Origin: Pseudomonas pseudonitroreducens
Lineage (GTDB): Bacteria > Pseudomonadota > Gammaproteobacteria > Pseudomonadales > Pseudomonadaceae
Direction: 5' to 3'
DNA length: 64,000 nt
NCBI RefSeq assembly: GCF_021603645.1
Contig: NZ_BQHJ01000004.1
Coordinates: 434,001-498,000 of the forward strand
The position numbers and the translations under genes were made by a program. This document shows positions 34,973 through 43,912 of this stretch, one piece after another. The notes under the pieces are model-generated. The model ran no database searches, had not been told where the DNA came from, and saw nothing but the letters and a program-made list of their open reading frames with translations. The first letter of the stretch is position 1; each line of letters opens with the position of its first letter.

Positions 34973-36184
34973 TCAGCGCCCGGTGGCGCGGTAATGCACA
35001 ACGATGGTTTCGGCGCCGGTCTGGGTGCCGGAGACGCGCTTCGCGGAGATGACCATTCCGCTGGTGGTGAGGTTGTAGAAACCGATGATGTTCTCGACCA
35101 CCTCGGTAGCGTTGCCGGCTACGGCCGCAAACGACACGCTGTGGACCTCGACGGGGAAGGACGCCGGAAAGGAGATAGCCAGGTCGGCGACGCTGCCGAC
35201 AGCGTTCGCCACCGTCAGCGTGGCCTGGCCCCAAACCTCTTGGCGACCCGTATCAGAGTCTTTCCACCAGCCGTTGGCCCCCAGCGATGCGGTGTTCTTC
35301 GGCCGGTTGGCGTTGGTCCATACCAGGTTGCCCCAGGCGTACATGGTCTGGTCGCCGAGGCCCCAGACCAAGGGGTAGCTGGTGGAGCCGCTCTGATCTG
35401 CATACAGCCGCAACTGGCTGCCGAACAGGTCGAGGTAAGCGTTCCAGCTGGTGTTGTTGAAGCGAATCTTGGGCGAAGTGACGGTCCCGTTAGTCAGCGT
35501 CAGGTCGCCCGAAAGCGCGCCGCCAGTGAGCGACAGCTTGCCGTTGTACAGCGTGTTGGCCTCGCCCTTGGTGTAGGCGTCGGTGATGCCATACCCGCCC
35601 AGAGTGGTGGTCTTGTCAGCCTTGCTGGACAGAGAGCTGGTCACCTCGGTCTTGGTGTAGGCATCGGTAATGCCGTACCCGCCCAATGTGGTGGCCTTGC
35701 CGGCTTTGGTGGCGGGATCGAAGTTGCCGCTGTTCCAGACGGTATAGCCGAACATGCTCGCGGTCTTGGCTACCAAATCGAAGACAAGCGGATAAATAAC
35801 AGGGCCGGACTGGTCAGCGATCAGGCGCAACTGGTTTTGAAACAGGTCGATGTAGGCATTCCACATCGTGTTGTTCCAACGCAGGTCCGGTGCATCAGTC
35901 GTCCCGTTGTAAAGCGTCAGCGTCCCACTCACGGTGTCGCCGGTCTTATTCACCTTGCCATTGGCCATGTTGGCGACCAGCGCGGAAATCGCCTGGCGCA
36001 GCTGGTCATCACTGGCAGGGACTGGCGATAAGCCTGCAGCAGCAAGGACGTTGATGACCTCACGCTGAAGCGCGTTCAGCCACGCGGCCGTAATCAACGT
36101 GGCGTCGACACCACCAGACGGATTCCCCTCAGTGAACTCGCCGGACCCATTTGCCGTGTTAGTACTATCACTGATCTTCTGCAT
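34973..36184 (-). CDS. Tail fibre protein
   Basis: A 403-residue fibre. The N-terminal part (residues 1-75) attaches to the baseplate and the remainder is repetitive: two copies of TTLGGYGITDAYTK about 30 residues apart, and two copies of a WNAY(I/L)DLF..QLRL.ADQSG..YPLV segment. The C-terminal domain should bind the host surface. Only one fibre gene is present, with no inverted duplicate and no invertase. Confidence 0.88.
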   Translation of the reverse strand: MQKISDSTNTANGSGEFTEGNPSGGVDATLITAAWLNALQREVINVLAAAGLSPVPASDDQLRQAISALVANMANGKVNKTGDTVSGTLTLYNGTTDAPDLRWNNTMWNAYIDLFQNQLRLIADQSGPVIYPLVFDLVAKTASMFGYTVWNSGNFDPATKAGKATTLGGYGITDAYTKTEVTSSLSSKADKTTTLGGYGITDAYTKGEANTLYNGKLSLTGGALSGDLTLTNGTVTSPKIRFNNTSWNAYLDLFGSQLRLYADQSGSTSYPLVWGLGDQTMYAWGNLVWTNANRPKNTASLGANGWWKDSDTGRQEVWGQATLTVANAVGSVADLAISFPASFPVEVHSVSFAAVAGNATEVVENIIGFYNLTTSGMVISAKRVSGTQTGAETIVVHYRATGR

Positions 36185-36759
36185 TACTGCGCTCCATAGC
36201 CGAACAGCAAAATAGATTCGGCAGGCTTAAGTTGATTGAGTCGGCATTCGAGCTGGCGGTTGCCCCAAGCCGCCAGGGGCTCACCAGCAACGGTTCCTCC
36301 GGCAATGGCATGCGTGACCGTGACGGCGGGAGCATTCACCCTCCAGGCAAAGTTCCAGTCCCCTCCGTAGATAGGATCACCAGCCCGAGCGATGCCCGCG
36401 CGGGCAGGCCGGAAGGTTGTGATGGTTACGTCGTAACCCAGGCTCTTCGCCAACTGGATGAAGAAAGAGCGACTTTGCCCGCCCCTGGACTGGAGCTTGC
36501 TAAGAACTGCCTGTATGCGTTGCGCAACGGTTTGGGGGTGCCCCAGCAGGCAAGGATCAGGAAGCCCAAGCACCCGCTCCCAGTCAGAGAGGGCCTCCCC
36601 GGTATCAGGGAACATGGCCCGATAGACGCCCGTGGAGTTGCTCTCAGAGGCTGTCAGTGACCCCGCTTCCGCCTCAATGATCGCGGAAAGGATGCGAGCG
36701 GAACCGTCGTAAGACACAGGAGGCAGCAACTGCCTCAGTTGGTCGGCCAACGAGGTCAC
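36184..36759 (-). CDS. Baseplate protein, Mu gp48/YmfQ-like (DUF2313)
   Basis: A 191-residue protein matching DUF2313: SLADQLRQLLPPVSYD at the start, ALSDWERVLGLPD near residue 58 and an extended C-terminal beta domain. It lies between the baseplate J gene (4-base overlap) and the tail fibre (1-base overlap), the place of gp48 in Mu, linking baseplate and fibre. Confidence 0.87.
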   Translation of the reverse strand: MTSLADQLRQLLPPVSYDGSARILSAIIEAEAGSLTASESNSTGVYRAMFPDTGEALSDWERVLGLPDPCLLGHPQTVAQRIQAVLSKLQSRGGQSRSFFIQLAKSLGYDVTITTFRPARAGIARAGDPIYGGDWNFAWRVNAPAVTVTHAIAGGTVAGEPLAAWGNRQLECRLNQLKPAESILLFGYGAQ

Positions 36760-37826
36760 GGCATTGCCTCGACTGTAATAGCGCCGGGGCGAATCCAGCC
36801 CACCTGGGTGGGGTCGGTCGACGCATCGACATTCGATGCCGGTGTCACCAGTACGCGATCTGCAACCCCCGGCAGATTGCTGACCATCGCCTCAAGCTGA
36901 GAGCGTTTCAATTGATCGGTTGGCTTGAGCGTGCCTAGAAGGGATGCATAGGCATCGCTGGCGGCCTGCTGAACCTCTGCCAACGTATAGCCAGAAGCCA
37001 GGTCGACCTGGACCAACGCATTAACGACGCGAATGGTTGGCGCGTATACCCATACGTCGGCAATGACCGAGCACACGTCCTGGATGTGCGACAAGCAATC
37101 CGCAATTACCTCTGCAGAGGGGATGCCAGTGGTGCCGGTGATGACGACATCGACAGTGCCGCCACCACGTCGGCCTGGGAGGATGAGAGCGTCTGCGACC
37201 CCCTCGACTTCCTTTGCCCAGCGCTCGTAGTCGTAGCTGGCACCGCCTGCAGGTGGTTTCCGCATGATTTCCAGAAGGCGAGCCAAGAGCGATTGAACAG
37301 ACTCTTGGTCTTCGCCCCCTGCTGTTGGGGCGGTGAAGGATGCGGTGGCGTCCATTCCCAGCGGTGGACTGACCAGGCTGAGACTGCCAGTGAGCCCGTT
37401 CTGCGCTGCGCCGGCCGACTGGGCAGCAACAGGAGCGGTCGCCCTCCCGTCCACACCGAGGGTGGCGCTGGTGAGCACCAGGAACAGCTGGCCGGACGTT
37501 ATGTGCCGGATTGCGGAGCCTTCTGGAAGCTCGGTGCCTGGCGCCCCGCTTACGGCAATGGTGGATGTGCTGGAGACTGCCGCCTTTTGCGTCAGTCCAC
37601 GGTTTGCCGCATGCCGCAGCAGTTCAGCTGCGTCCGCTGTATCCGGAAAGATTTGGCGGTAGAGCCACGCGAGCCGCTGATAAATGCCCTCAATAGCCGC
37701 AGCCACTGCGGCGGAACGGACGTAATGGTCACTGTCCGTGCCGATGTCGGCCTCGGGCAGCAGGCTACGGATATCGCGGAGGATGCCGGCCAGGATGGAG
37801 TCGTAGGTTTCCACTGAATACGCCAT
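36756..37826 (-). CDS. Baseplate J-like protein (Mu gp47)
   Basis: A 356-residue wedge protein of the baseplate J family, with YQRLAWLYRQIFPDTADAAELL in the N-terminal part and the beta-rich middle (GAPGTELPEGSAIRH) typical of gp47. It builds the baseplate wedge with the gp46-like protein 1 base away. Confidence 0.9.
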   Translation of the reverse strand: MAYSVETYDSILAGILRDIRSLLPEADIGTDSDHYVRSAAVAAAIEGIYQRLAWLYRQIFPDTADAAELLRHAANRGLTQKAAVSSTSTIAVSGAPGTELPEGSAIRHITSGQLFLVLTSATLGVDGRATAPVAAQSAGAAQNGLTGSLSLVSPPLGMDATASFTAPTAGGEDQESVQSLLARLLEIMRKPPAGGASYDYERWAKEVEGVADALILPGRRGGGTVDVVITGTTGIPSAEVIADCLSHIQDVCSVIADVWVYAPTIRVVNALVQVDLASGYTLAEVQQAASDAYASLLGTLKPTDQLKRSQLEAMVSNLPGVADRVLVTPASNVDASTDPTQVGWIRPGAITVEAMP

Positions 37827-37827
37827 G

Positions 37828-38178
37828 TCAGATGACCCTTACCAGATGACGGAAGACCTGGCGGTCTCCGGTGACATCGGTTACCTCAACAAGCAGCTCC
37901 AGTCGGCCGTTGTGAGGCTGTTCGACAGTTACCGCGATTGCCTTGGCGCGACCGTCATCGAGCAGCGGCTTGAGCGCATCCTCGGCGTACTGTTTGGCCA
38001 GTGCGCCGACTCGACTGAGGTCCTTGGATCGTTGGAGTTCGTGCAGACGCGACCCCAGCGAGGTATCCGCCCACCAGCTCCCGAGCGGGGTGATGAGGCG
38101 GATGTATACGGCGTTGGCCAGCGTGCTAATGCGCTTGCCGCTCAAATCGCCTGTTGTGGGGTCAATGCCTGCGTCCAT
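37828..38178 (-). CDS. Baseplate protein, gp46/gpW (GP25-like)
   Basis: A 116-residue lysozyme-like wedge protein of the gp25/gpW group. It starts MDAGIDPTTGDLSG and has the family core IRLITPLGSWWADTSLGSRLHEL (part). It works with the J protein. A short 66-base gap separates it from the upstream gp45 gene. Confidence 0.87.
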   Translation of the reverse strand: MDAGIDPTTGDLSGKRISTLANAVYIRLITPLGSWWADTSLGSRLHELQRSKDLSRVGALAKQYAEDALKPLLDDGRAKAIAVTVEQPHNGRLELLVEVTDVTGDRQVFRHLVRVI

Positions 38179-38244
38179 GCGGGCATCGTGGCTTCGCGCG
38201 CGCGAAGCTGTGATTACGGATCACTTAGGATTTTTGGTCCAGGC

Positions 38245-38790
38245 TCACTGCTGCGGACTAGGGATTGGACCGCTGCCGTGCTTGTGCACGTTGTAGAGGT
38301 CGCGGTCGACTTGCATCGAGCGGGTATGGTCGGACACGTCGCCGTCTGCCTTGATGTTGCCCGTCGCCTCGATTAACGGGGTTTCGAAGCGCACCTTGGT
38401 GCCGGCCGTGACCAAGAGTGTCTCGGTCACCACCTCGACGACTCGACCGCGCTTCATGTGCACGTAGTCGCCTTCGTCCGTGTAGAGGGCGACCTCGCCG
38501 TCTTTGACCTGGAGCCGATATCGGCCATCCTCGCTGGCAACTACCACGGTGTGCTTGCTGTTGCCGCCCACCGGGATGGCGATGAACTCGGCCCCGGCCA
38601 GCGGCGCCGAGGTGAAGCCATAGTGCTGGAACAGCTCGCCGGTCACAGACTCCCCGGCCAGGCCCTGCATGTCGACACCGATCAGCGTGCCATGGGTGTT
38701 CCGTGCCGCGACGGCCCGGAACGCCTGACGGAAGTTGCGGCGCTCAGCTGCAGCGGCTTCGCGCATCATTCGGGCCATACCTCGGGTCAT
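38245..38790 (-). CDS. Baseplate spike protein gp45 (gpV-like)
   Basis: A 181-residue protein of the Mu gp45/P2 gpV spike family: OB-fold N-terminus (GESVTGELFQHYGFTSAPLAGAE in part) followed by beta-helical repeats (GRYRLQVKDGEVALYTDEGD) and the His-containing iron-tip end (YNVHKHGSG). It forms the membrane-piercing needle. Confidence 0.9.
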   Translation of the reverse strand: MTRGMARMMREAAAAERRNFRQAFRAVAARNTHGTLIGVDMQGLAGESVTGELFQHYGFTSAPLAGAEFIAIPVGGNSKHTVVVASEDGRYRLQVKDGEVALYTDEGDYVHMKRGRVVEVVTETLLVTAGTKVRFETPLIEATGNIKADGDVSDHTRSMQVDRDLYNVHKHGSGPIPSPQQ

Positions 38791-39905
38791 AGGTTCCTCA
38801 GCTGCTCAATGAAGGCCGAGTCCGGGTTGGACTTGCCCTTGTGCTTCTTCGGTGGGTTTCCGTCCAGGACCCACATTTTGTCTTCGCGTAGGCGCAGCTC
38901 GGTGATGGCGCCTTCGCCGCGCGACAGCCGGAGCGTCCTGGACATCAGGAAGAAGGTGCCGTCCAGCCCGTGAGGCTCACTCTTGACCATGATGCGCTGG
39001 CCTGGCGTCCAGACCTGGCCATTGCCTGCGCGGTGGCCAGCCACGATGGCGCGAATCTCGAAGCCTTCCAGCCGACTATCAGCCAGCACCTTGCGCGCAC
39101 GGGTGGTGGCCATGTCCTGGCTTTCGCTGGAGCTGTCGATGATCACTTTGGGGCGGAAGATGCCGCGCTGCGCCAGGGTGTCATCCTTGATCTGGGAGCG
39201 CAGGTGCGACCGGCTGGTGTCATAGCCATCGTTGCTGTACTGGCCATGCTGCCCGAGCACGGTGACCTGGCTGTAGCGGTTCGCGATGGAGCGGCGGACA
39301 GACAGGCGCTGGACGTTATTGCCATTGCCGTCTCGGCGGAGGATCAGCGTGGCGACCGGAGCGGCCGTGTAGTCAGGGCCGCCCACCACCAGGGTGCCGT
39401 CCGGCTCCATCCAGGGCCAAAGCCCGTTCGCTTCGGCTACCTGGAGCAGCGCCTCCCACGCAGACTGGCCCGGCTCGATCTGGATACGGCGGCGGCTCTT
39501 GGCGTTGGCCGCTTGGATTTTCACCTTGCTGATACCGAGCGGCTTTACGACCTGGCTGATCACCTCCGCCAGGTCCGCTTCACGCATCGACACGAACGGA
39601 GTCGAGCAATCAACCAGCGCGGCCGCACCGTCTCGCCCATTGATCCGGATGAAGACACCGCCACGGGAAATGTCGTGCTCGATCTCGTCGATCTGTCCGG
39701 TCAGCACCCGGTCACCGCCCAGCGTCAGCACGCACGGCGCTCCCTCAACCAGGACAGAGGGGAGTGCCTCGGACTTCTTGGCGTATAGCTCCAGCTCGAA
39801 GGCATCGGCAGGGGTCAGCAGATCGGATTCAACCGACCAGCCGTCCCACATGTCGTGGCTCTGCCCACCAATGGACAGACGGATGGATTCAGTCGACGTA
39901 GGCAC
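38787..39905 (-). CDS. Baseplate hub protein gp44 (Mu P)
   Basis: A 372-residue protein of the Mu gp44/gpP hub family, with GGQSHDMWDGWSVESDLLTPAD at the start (part). It resembles T4 gp27 and forms the hub that holds the gp45 spike. It overlaps gp45 by 4 bases and gp43 by 17 bases. Confidence 0.88.
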   Translation of the reverse strand: MPTSTESIRLSIGGQSHDMWDGWSVESDLLTPADAFELELYAKKSEALPSVLVEGAPCVLTLGGDRVLTGQIDEIEHDISRGGVFIRINGRDGAAALVDCSTPFVSMREADLAEVISQVVKPLGISKVKIQAANAKSRRRIQIEPGQSAWEALLQVAEANGLWPWMEPDGTLVVGGPDYTAAPVATLILRRDGNGNNVQRLSVRRSIANRYSQVTVLGQHGQYSNDGYDTSRSHLRSQIKDDTLAQRGIFRPKVIIDSSSESQDMATTRARKVLADSRLEGFEIRAIVAGHRAGNGQVWTPGQRIMVKSEPHGLDGTFFLMSRTLRLSRGEGAITELRLREDKMWVLDGNPPKKHKGKSNPDSAFIEQLRNL

Positions 39906-41214
39906 GCAGCACCTCGCCGGCCTCGATGTTGTACGGCGTGCGCAAGCCTGGATTCAGACGGAGCAGCTCCGAGGCGCGGGTATGGTCGCCATACCACCGA
40001 TACGCCAGCAGGCGCAGTGAGGCGGGGGTCTCGACCGTCCGCTCTATCAGCGGCGGCGCCATCAGGATCACCCGGCGCGCTCGGGCTTGAAGCAGCGCGG
40101 AGGTATTGCGCAGCCCTTCGATGATCGGCCGCGCTTCCTCTACACCGTACAAGCGGCGGTGCAACAGGATGGCCGCTTGTGCCAAAGAGCGCGCGAGGTT
40201 CGCCAGGCTCTCCAAGTCGATAGGGCTCAGGGTCGGCGTCTCGGCTTCGCCCTCGATGATGACCGCGACGGCCTGGGCGTGCGATACCGCCAATTCGGTG
40301 ATGACCAGGACCACCAGGGCGAAGGCATTCGCCGCGACCGGATCGCTGGGCATGCTGCTCGGTAGCAGGGTTTCGTCTGGCGCGATCCCTTGCCGGGCGC
40401 TGGCCAGCAGCGTCGCAGCGGCTCGGGTTGCATCGGCGGGCAGCGACGAGGCGCCCGGCATTGTGGCGGGCACGCCGGAGCGGGTCAGCAGCGAGGCTGA
40501 GTCACTCGGCGTGTTGTTCTGAATGGCTCCGCGAATCTCCATCGGAGTGCGGGCGAGGTCGGTCAGCGGATCGAAGGCGCTCGATGTGCCGTTGCCCAGC
40601 TCGCCCACGCTGGATACTACCCCTAGGATTTGCGAGCGCAACTGCTGCAGGCGCAGGCCAATACCAGGAAGGCCGAGTGCACGCTCCAGCAGGCCGACCC
40701 AGCCACCGCCGATCCAGGTCTGAATCTCCCCGACCAGCGAGTCGACCCGGCCGAACAGATCGAAGATACCGTCTTGCCAGGTGGGGCCGTCATCCAGTTC
40801 GGCTAGGCCGACGTCGACGAACTCTATTTCGCGAGCAAAGAACGGCTGGTCCGGCAGGCTCTCAACGAACTGGATGCTTACCTGGGCACTGTCGGGGCGC
40901 TCTGCAGCATGGCTCACCTCCCAGGTTGCGGCGACGACAGTGAGCGAGCCATAGATAGGATGGATCAGCTCACCATCACCGAGCGTGTCCAGGGCCTTGA
41001 GCAGGTTCTGCAGCTCGATCTCGTAGTTGACCCCAAAGAGCACCACGCGCATGGGAAAACGACGTGCACCTCGCCCCAAGTCCTCAACGGTGTCGCCATC
41101 GCGATACGGCGTGCCGTGCTCGCTCAGCGCCCGCTGAGCCTGCAGGCTCTCATCGACCACATTCAGCGGCACGCCTCGGAATGAGGCGTCCAGGAGCGTT
41201 TCAGACCAGCTCAT
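39889..41214 (-). CDS. DNA circulation protein gp43 (Mu N)
   Basis: A 441-residue protein with the DNA_circ_N domain at the N-terminus (LLDASFRGVPLNVVDESLQ) and a LysM-like end (LAYRWYGDHTRASELLRLNPGL). It is a tail/DNA circularisation factor in the Mu family. Positioned between tape measure and hub genes as in Mu. Confidence 0.88.
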   Translation of the reverse strand: MSWSETLLDASFRGVPLNVVDESLQAQRALSEHGTPYRDGDTVEDLGRGARRFPMRVVLFGVNYEIELQNLLKALDTLGDGELIHPIYGSLTVVAATWEVSHAAERPDSAQVSIQFVESLPDQPFFAREIEFVDVGLAELDDGPTWQDGIFDLFGRVDSLVGEIQTWIGGGWVGLLERALGLPGIGLRLQQLRSQILGVVSSVGELGNGTSSAFDPLTDLARTPMEIRGAIQNNTPSDSASLLTRSGVPATMPGASSLPADATRAAATLLASARQGIAPDETLLPSSMPSDPVAANAFALVVLVITELAVSHAQAVAVIIEGEAETPTLSPIDLESLANLARSLAQAAILLHRRLYGVEEARPIIEGLRNTSALLQARARRVILMAPPLIERTVETPASLRLLAYRWYGDHTRASELLRLNPGLRTPYNIEAGEVLRAYVD

Positions 41215-43466
41215 TGCCCACGCCTCATCAGAATGTCAGTGCGCCGCTCGACCTCAGCGGTGATCATCTGGCTGTCCGTCCTGATCTCGACCACCAGGGG
41301 CTTGCCGAGTAGCTGCGCGAGCCGTGCCTCTGCCGCTCCAGGTGCAGCGGATTGGCCAGGTGGCGTGAGTGCCGCCGCAGTCAAACGATTCGCGACACCC
41401 GCCGCCCAAGCATTGCCGCCCGAGACCGATCCGCCGCTGTAGGTTAGGCCTGTTTCCTGTTGAGCCAGCCGGGTGGCGTTGCTGCTGAGCCAGTTCTCGC
41501 GCTCACCATAGGAGAGCCCTTCAGGGACCTGGCCAGCCAAGCCCATACGGCTCTGATAGAAGGCGGTCAGATATCGGCGCTGTGGATCGGACAGGAGCTT
41601 GTTCCTGGAGAGGTTGCGCAGCTGCCCCTCATCGGTCATGTCGGAGTCGCCGCCAAGCTGAGTCGCAGCCAGCCCCAAAGCGACGGGCGCAAGCCAGGGG
41701 GCAACCACGCCACCAGGTCCCGATGGCTTCTTACCGCCTGGCAGGTCCGGAAGTCCGGCGCCGCCGAGGTTGGCCGGCCAGTTGGTCACGAATACCGAGG
41801 TGACGCCGGTCGCTTCTTCCAGGGCCTTGCCCACCGCGACATTCTTGAGAGTTTCGGGACCGCCGAGGAACTTGTTGAGCAGCGCTCCGGCGCCAGCTTT
41901 GGCACCGCGTCCGGCGTAATAGCCGCCGACAGCCGTAGCCATACCACCGGCAAGAAGTTGCTCGCCGGACAGATTGAGGTCATCAAGCAAGTAACTGCCT
42001 AGATCGGCGAACCCTTTATTGATCGGTTGCGACATTCGATCAATTGCCTGGCCGAGACTTGCCTTAACCCTGGAGCCAACCGCAGTTGAGCTGCTCAGGT
42101 TATCAGCAAGGTCCTTCTCGATAACGCCTTTCGCGTTATTGATATCGCCTGTGCTCGATGCGAACTGCTCTAAACGATTCCCTGTAAGGAAAGCGTTAAC
42201 GCCCTTCTGTGTGTCCTGGTCCATCTTTCCAAAGACAACGCCCATGAACCGAGCGCGGTCCCTGTCCGACTTCAGCGACTTGTATTTCCGTTGTAGATCG
42301 ACAAAGACGTCTTGAGTATTTCGGACACTGTTGTCCTTGTTGAAGAAGTCGACACCAGTAGTTCTGGTCACTTCTTTCCGATAACTGTCGTTGGTGAAAG
42401 CCCTGAGGGTTGATTGTGCCAACGTACCAAGTCGATCAGGTTCCAGTTCAATTAGAGAGAGTGTTTCAACAAACGAAAGCGATTGAGCCATGCTCATCCC
42501 GGCCTTCTTTGCGTCTTGTCCAACCTTCGGGAAGATGCTGGCCAAGTTCTCCAGTTCAGCATTACCAAGGCGGCCAGCGACTATCATTTTCTGCAGGAGG
42601 TCAAGTGCCGCTTCAGGCTGGGCAAGATCGATATCGAACGCACTCGACCCCGTTACAAGTGCTTTCGCGAGCGTGCCAGAGTCTGCTCCTGTTACTGCTG
42701 TGGCCTGCGCAATGGCCCCGGCGCTTTTCTTGGCCTTGTCATACGAGAGGCCGCTGGCGATAAGGGTGTCGAATCCAGTCTGTACCTGGTCGCGCTCGAC
42801 TCCGTAGGTTTTTGCCAAGCGCCATTGCTCTTGCCTCCACTCATCGCGCTCCGCCACCGACATACCTGCGGTCTGCTGGGTTCGGATGAGCTGCCTGTCC
42901 AACTGAGCACTCCCGGTCAGACCCGACACAACGCCTGCCCCCAGCCCTATACCGGCAAGTTTCCCCTGTAGAGTTCCCCCGAAGTTCTTGAGCCGATCAA
43001 ACTCCGAGCGCACTCCGGCGGCGAGCGTCTTGAGGGTCCGCAGGCGGCTCCCGCCGTTCTGCGCCAGGCGCCGAAAACTGGTTTCGGCCTTGTCGACGCT
43101 GCGAGTCAACGCCTGGACGCCATCGCGGTCCGTCTTCGACAGCTCCGACTTGGTGTCGCGCGCAGCCTGGCGGCCGGACTCGCCCAGCTTCTTGAACTCG
43201 GCCTGGATCAGCTGCAGGTCCTGGCGGAAGACTGCTGAGCCCTGGGTGGCGCTCTCACGCATCACCTGGCGAATGATCTTGTAGCTGGCGGTCCCGGCCT
43301 GGGCGGTGCGGTTGAGTGCTGCGCCTGCCTTGTTGGACTCGTCGGCAAGGGCTTTCGCCCCTTGCTTTCCGGCCTGACGAAGGTCCCGCTCCAGGGAATT
43401 GACCTCGCGACGGCTATTGCCGGCCTCGGCCTGGATTCGAAGTGCTACGCGAAGATCAGAACTCAT
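41211..43466 (-). CDS. Tail tape measure protein
   Basis: A 751-residue TP901-type tape measure. The N-terminal 170 residues are helical/coiled coil (basic, Gln/Arg/Lys-rich), the phage minor tail domain follows (AGIGLGAGVVSGLTGSAQ to about residue 440), and hydrophobic helices lie near 510-600. It sets tail length inside the tube. The middle (about 42010-42800) is visibly lower in G+C than both ends, suggesting a recombined segment. Confidence 0.92.
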   Translation of the reverse strand: MSSDLRVALRIQAEAGNSRREVNSLERDLRQAGKQGAKALADESNKAGAALNRTAQAGTASYKIIRQVMRESATQGSAVFRQDLQLIQAEFKKLGESGRQAARDTKSELSKTDRDGVQALTRSVDKAETSFRRLAQNGGSRLRTLKTLAAGVRSEFDRLKNFGGTLQGKLAGIGLGAGVVSGLTGSAQLDRQLIRTQQTAGMSVAERDEWRQEQWRLAKTYGVERDQVQTGFDTLIASGLSYDKAKKSAGAIAQATAVTGADSGTLAKALVTGSSAFDIDLAQPEAALDLLQKMIVAGRLGNAELENLASIFPKVGQDAKKAGMSMAQSLSFVETLSLIELEPDRLGTLAQSTLRAFTNDSYRKEVTRTTGVDFFNKDNSVRNTQDVFVDLQRKYKSLKSDRDRARFMGVVFGKMDQDTQKGVNAFLTGNRLEQFASSTGDINNAKGVIEKDLADNLSSSTAVGSRVKASLGQAIDRMSQPINKGFADLGSYLLDDLNLSGEQLLAGGMATAVGGYYAGRGAKAGAGALLNKFLGGPETLKNVAVGKALEEATGVTSVFVTNWPANLGGAGLPDLPGGKKPSGPGGVVAPWLAPVALGLAATQLGGDSDMTDEGQLRNLSRNKLLSDPQRRYLTAFYQSRMGLAGQVPEGLSYGERENWLSSNATRLAQQETGLTYSGGSVSGGNAWAAGVANRLTAAALTPPGQSAAPGAAEARLAQLLGKPLVVEIRTDSQMITAEVERRTDILMRRGQ

Positions 43467-43566
43467 CGGGATGCCTGATACCGTCGGAGATGCCGAGCAC
43501 GATTGCGCTCAATACAGATGTGATGCCGAGCCACTGCAGGAGTGGCAGCAGTACTTCAGGAGGCAT
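43456..43566 (-). CDS. 36-residue hydrophobic peptide between tail genes
   Basis: An ATG frame of 36 residues beginning MPPEVLLPLLQWLG and ending GIRHPDEF, with one hydrophobic segment of about 20 residues. It overlaps the preceding gene by 11 bases and the tape measure start by 11 bases and so fills exactly the gap of 89 bases between them. Overlap on both sides and the shape (single membrane-type helix, charged tail) argue for a real small phage gene. I do not recognise a family. Confidence 0.5.
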   Translation of the reverse strand: MPPEVLLPLLQWLGITSVLSAIVLGISDGIRHPDEF

Positions 43567-43912
43567 GGCCTGCCTGGGGCGTTAACTCCGCAACAAGCTC
43601 GCCGGCCAGCCCCACCGGCCACCAGTACAGGGGGCGCTGATAGGTGCCGCGTTCCTCGCGGATCACCAGGCCCCGGCTCTCCAGGGTCTTGAATGTCCGT
43701 AGCACCTTCTCTGCCGCCATCCCATGCTTCTTGCCCAACTGCCAGGTGAGACTGCCAAGGCCCCACACGCTTCCTTTATCGCCCTTGCTGATTCGCTCCA
43801 GGTTGTCCTGGTAGAGATGCGGGCAGCTTTCCCGGTAGCGCACCACATTGGCCTTGCAGTGTGCGCGCAAGGCATCCAGCACCAGGGCCTGGGTCTCGGT
43901 AAGTGGTTTCAC
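43556..43912 (-). CDS. Small winged-helix-like protein, unknown function
   Basis: A 118-residue protein with a winged-helix look (TETQALVLDALRAHC, then GMAAEKVLRTFKTLESRGLVIREERG). It sits between the tail assembly chaperones and the tape measure, where no DNA-binding protein is expected. The start codon is GTG and overlaps the stop of the frameshifted chaperone as GTGA, so translation is coupled. It might be a late regulator or a tail protein that merely shares the fold. Confidence 0.75.
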   Translation of the reverse strand: MKPLTETQALVLDALRAHCKANVVRYRESCPHLYQDNLERISKGDKGSVWGLGSLTWQLGKKHGMAAEKVLRTFKTLESRGLVIREERGTYQRPLYWWPVGLAGELVAELTPQAGHAS

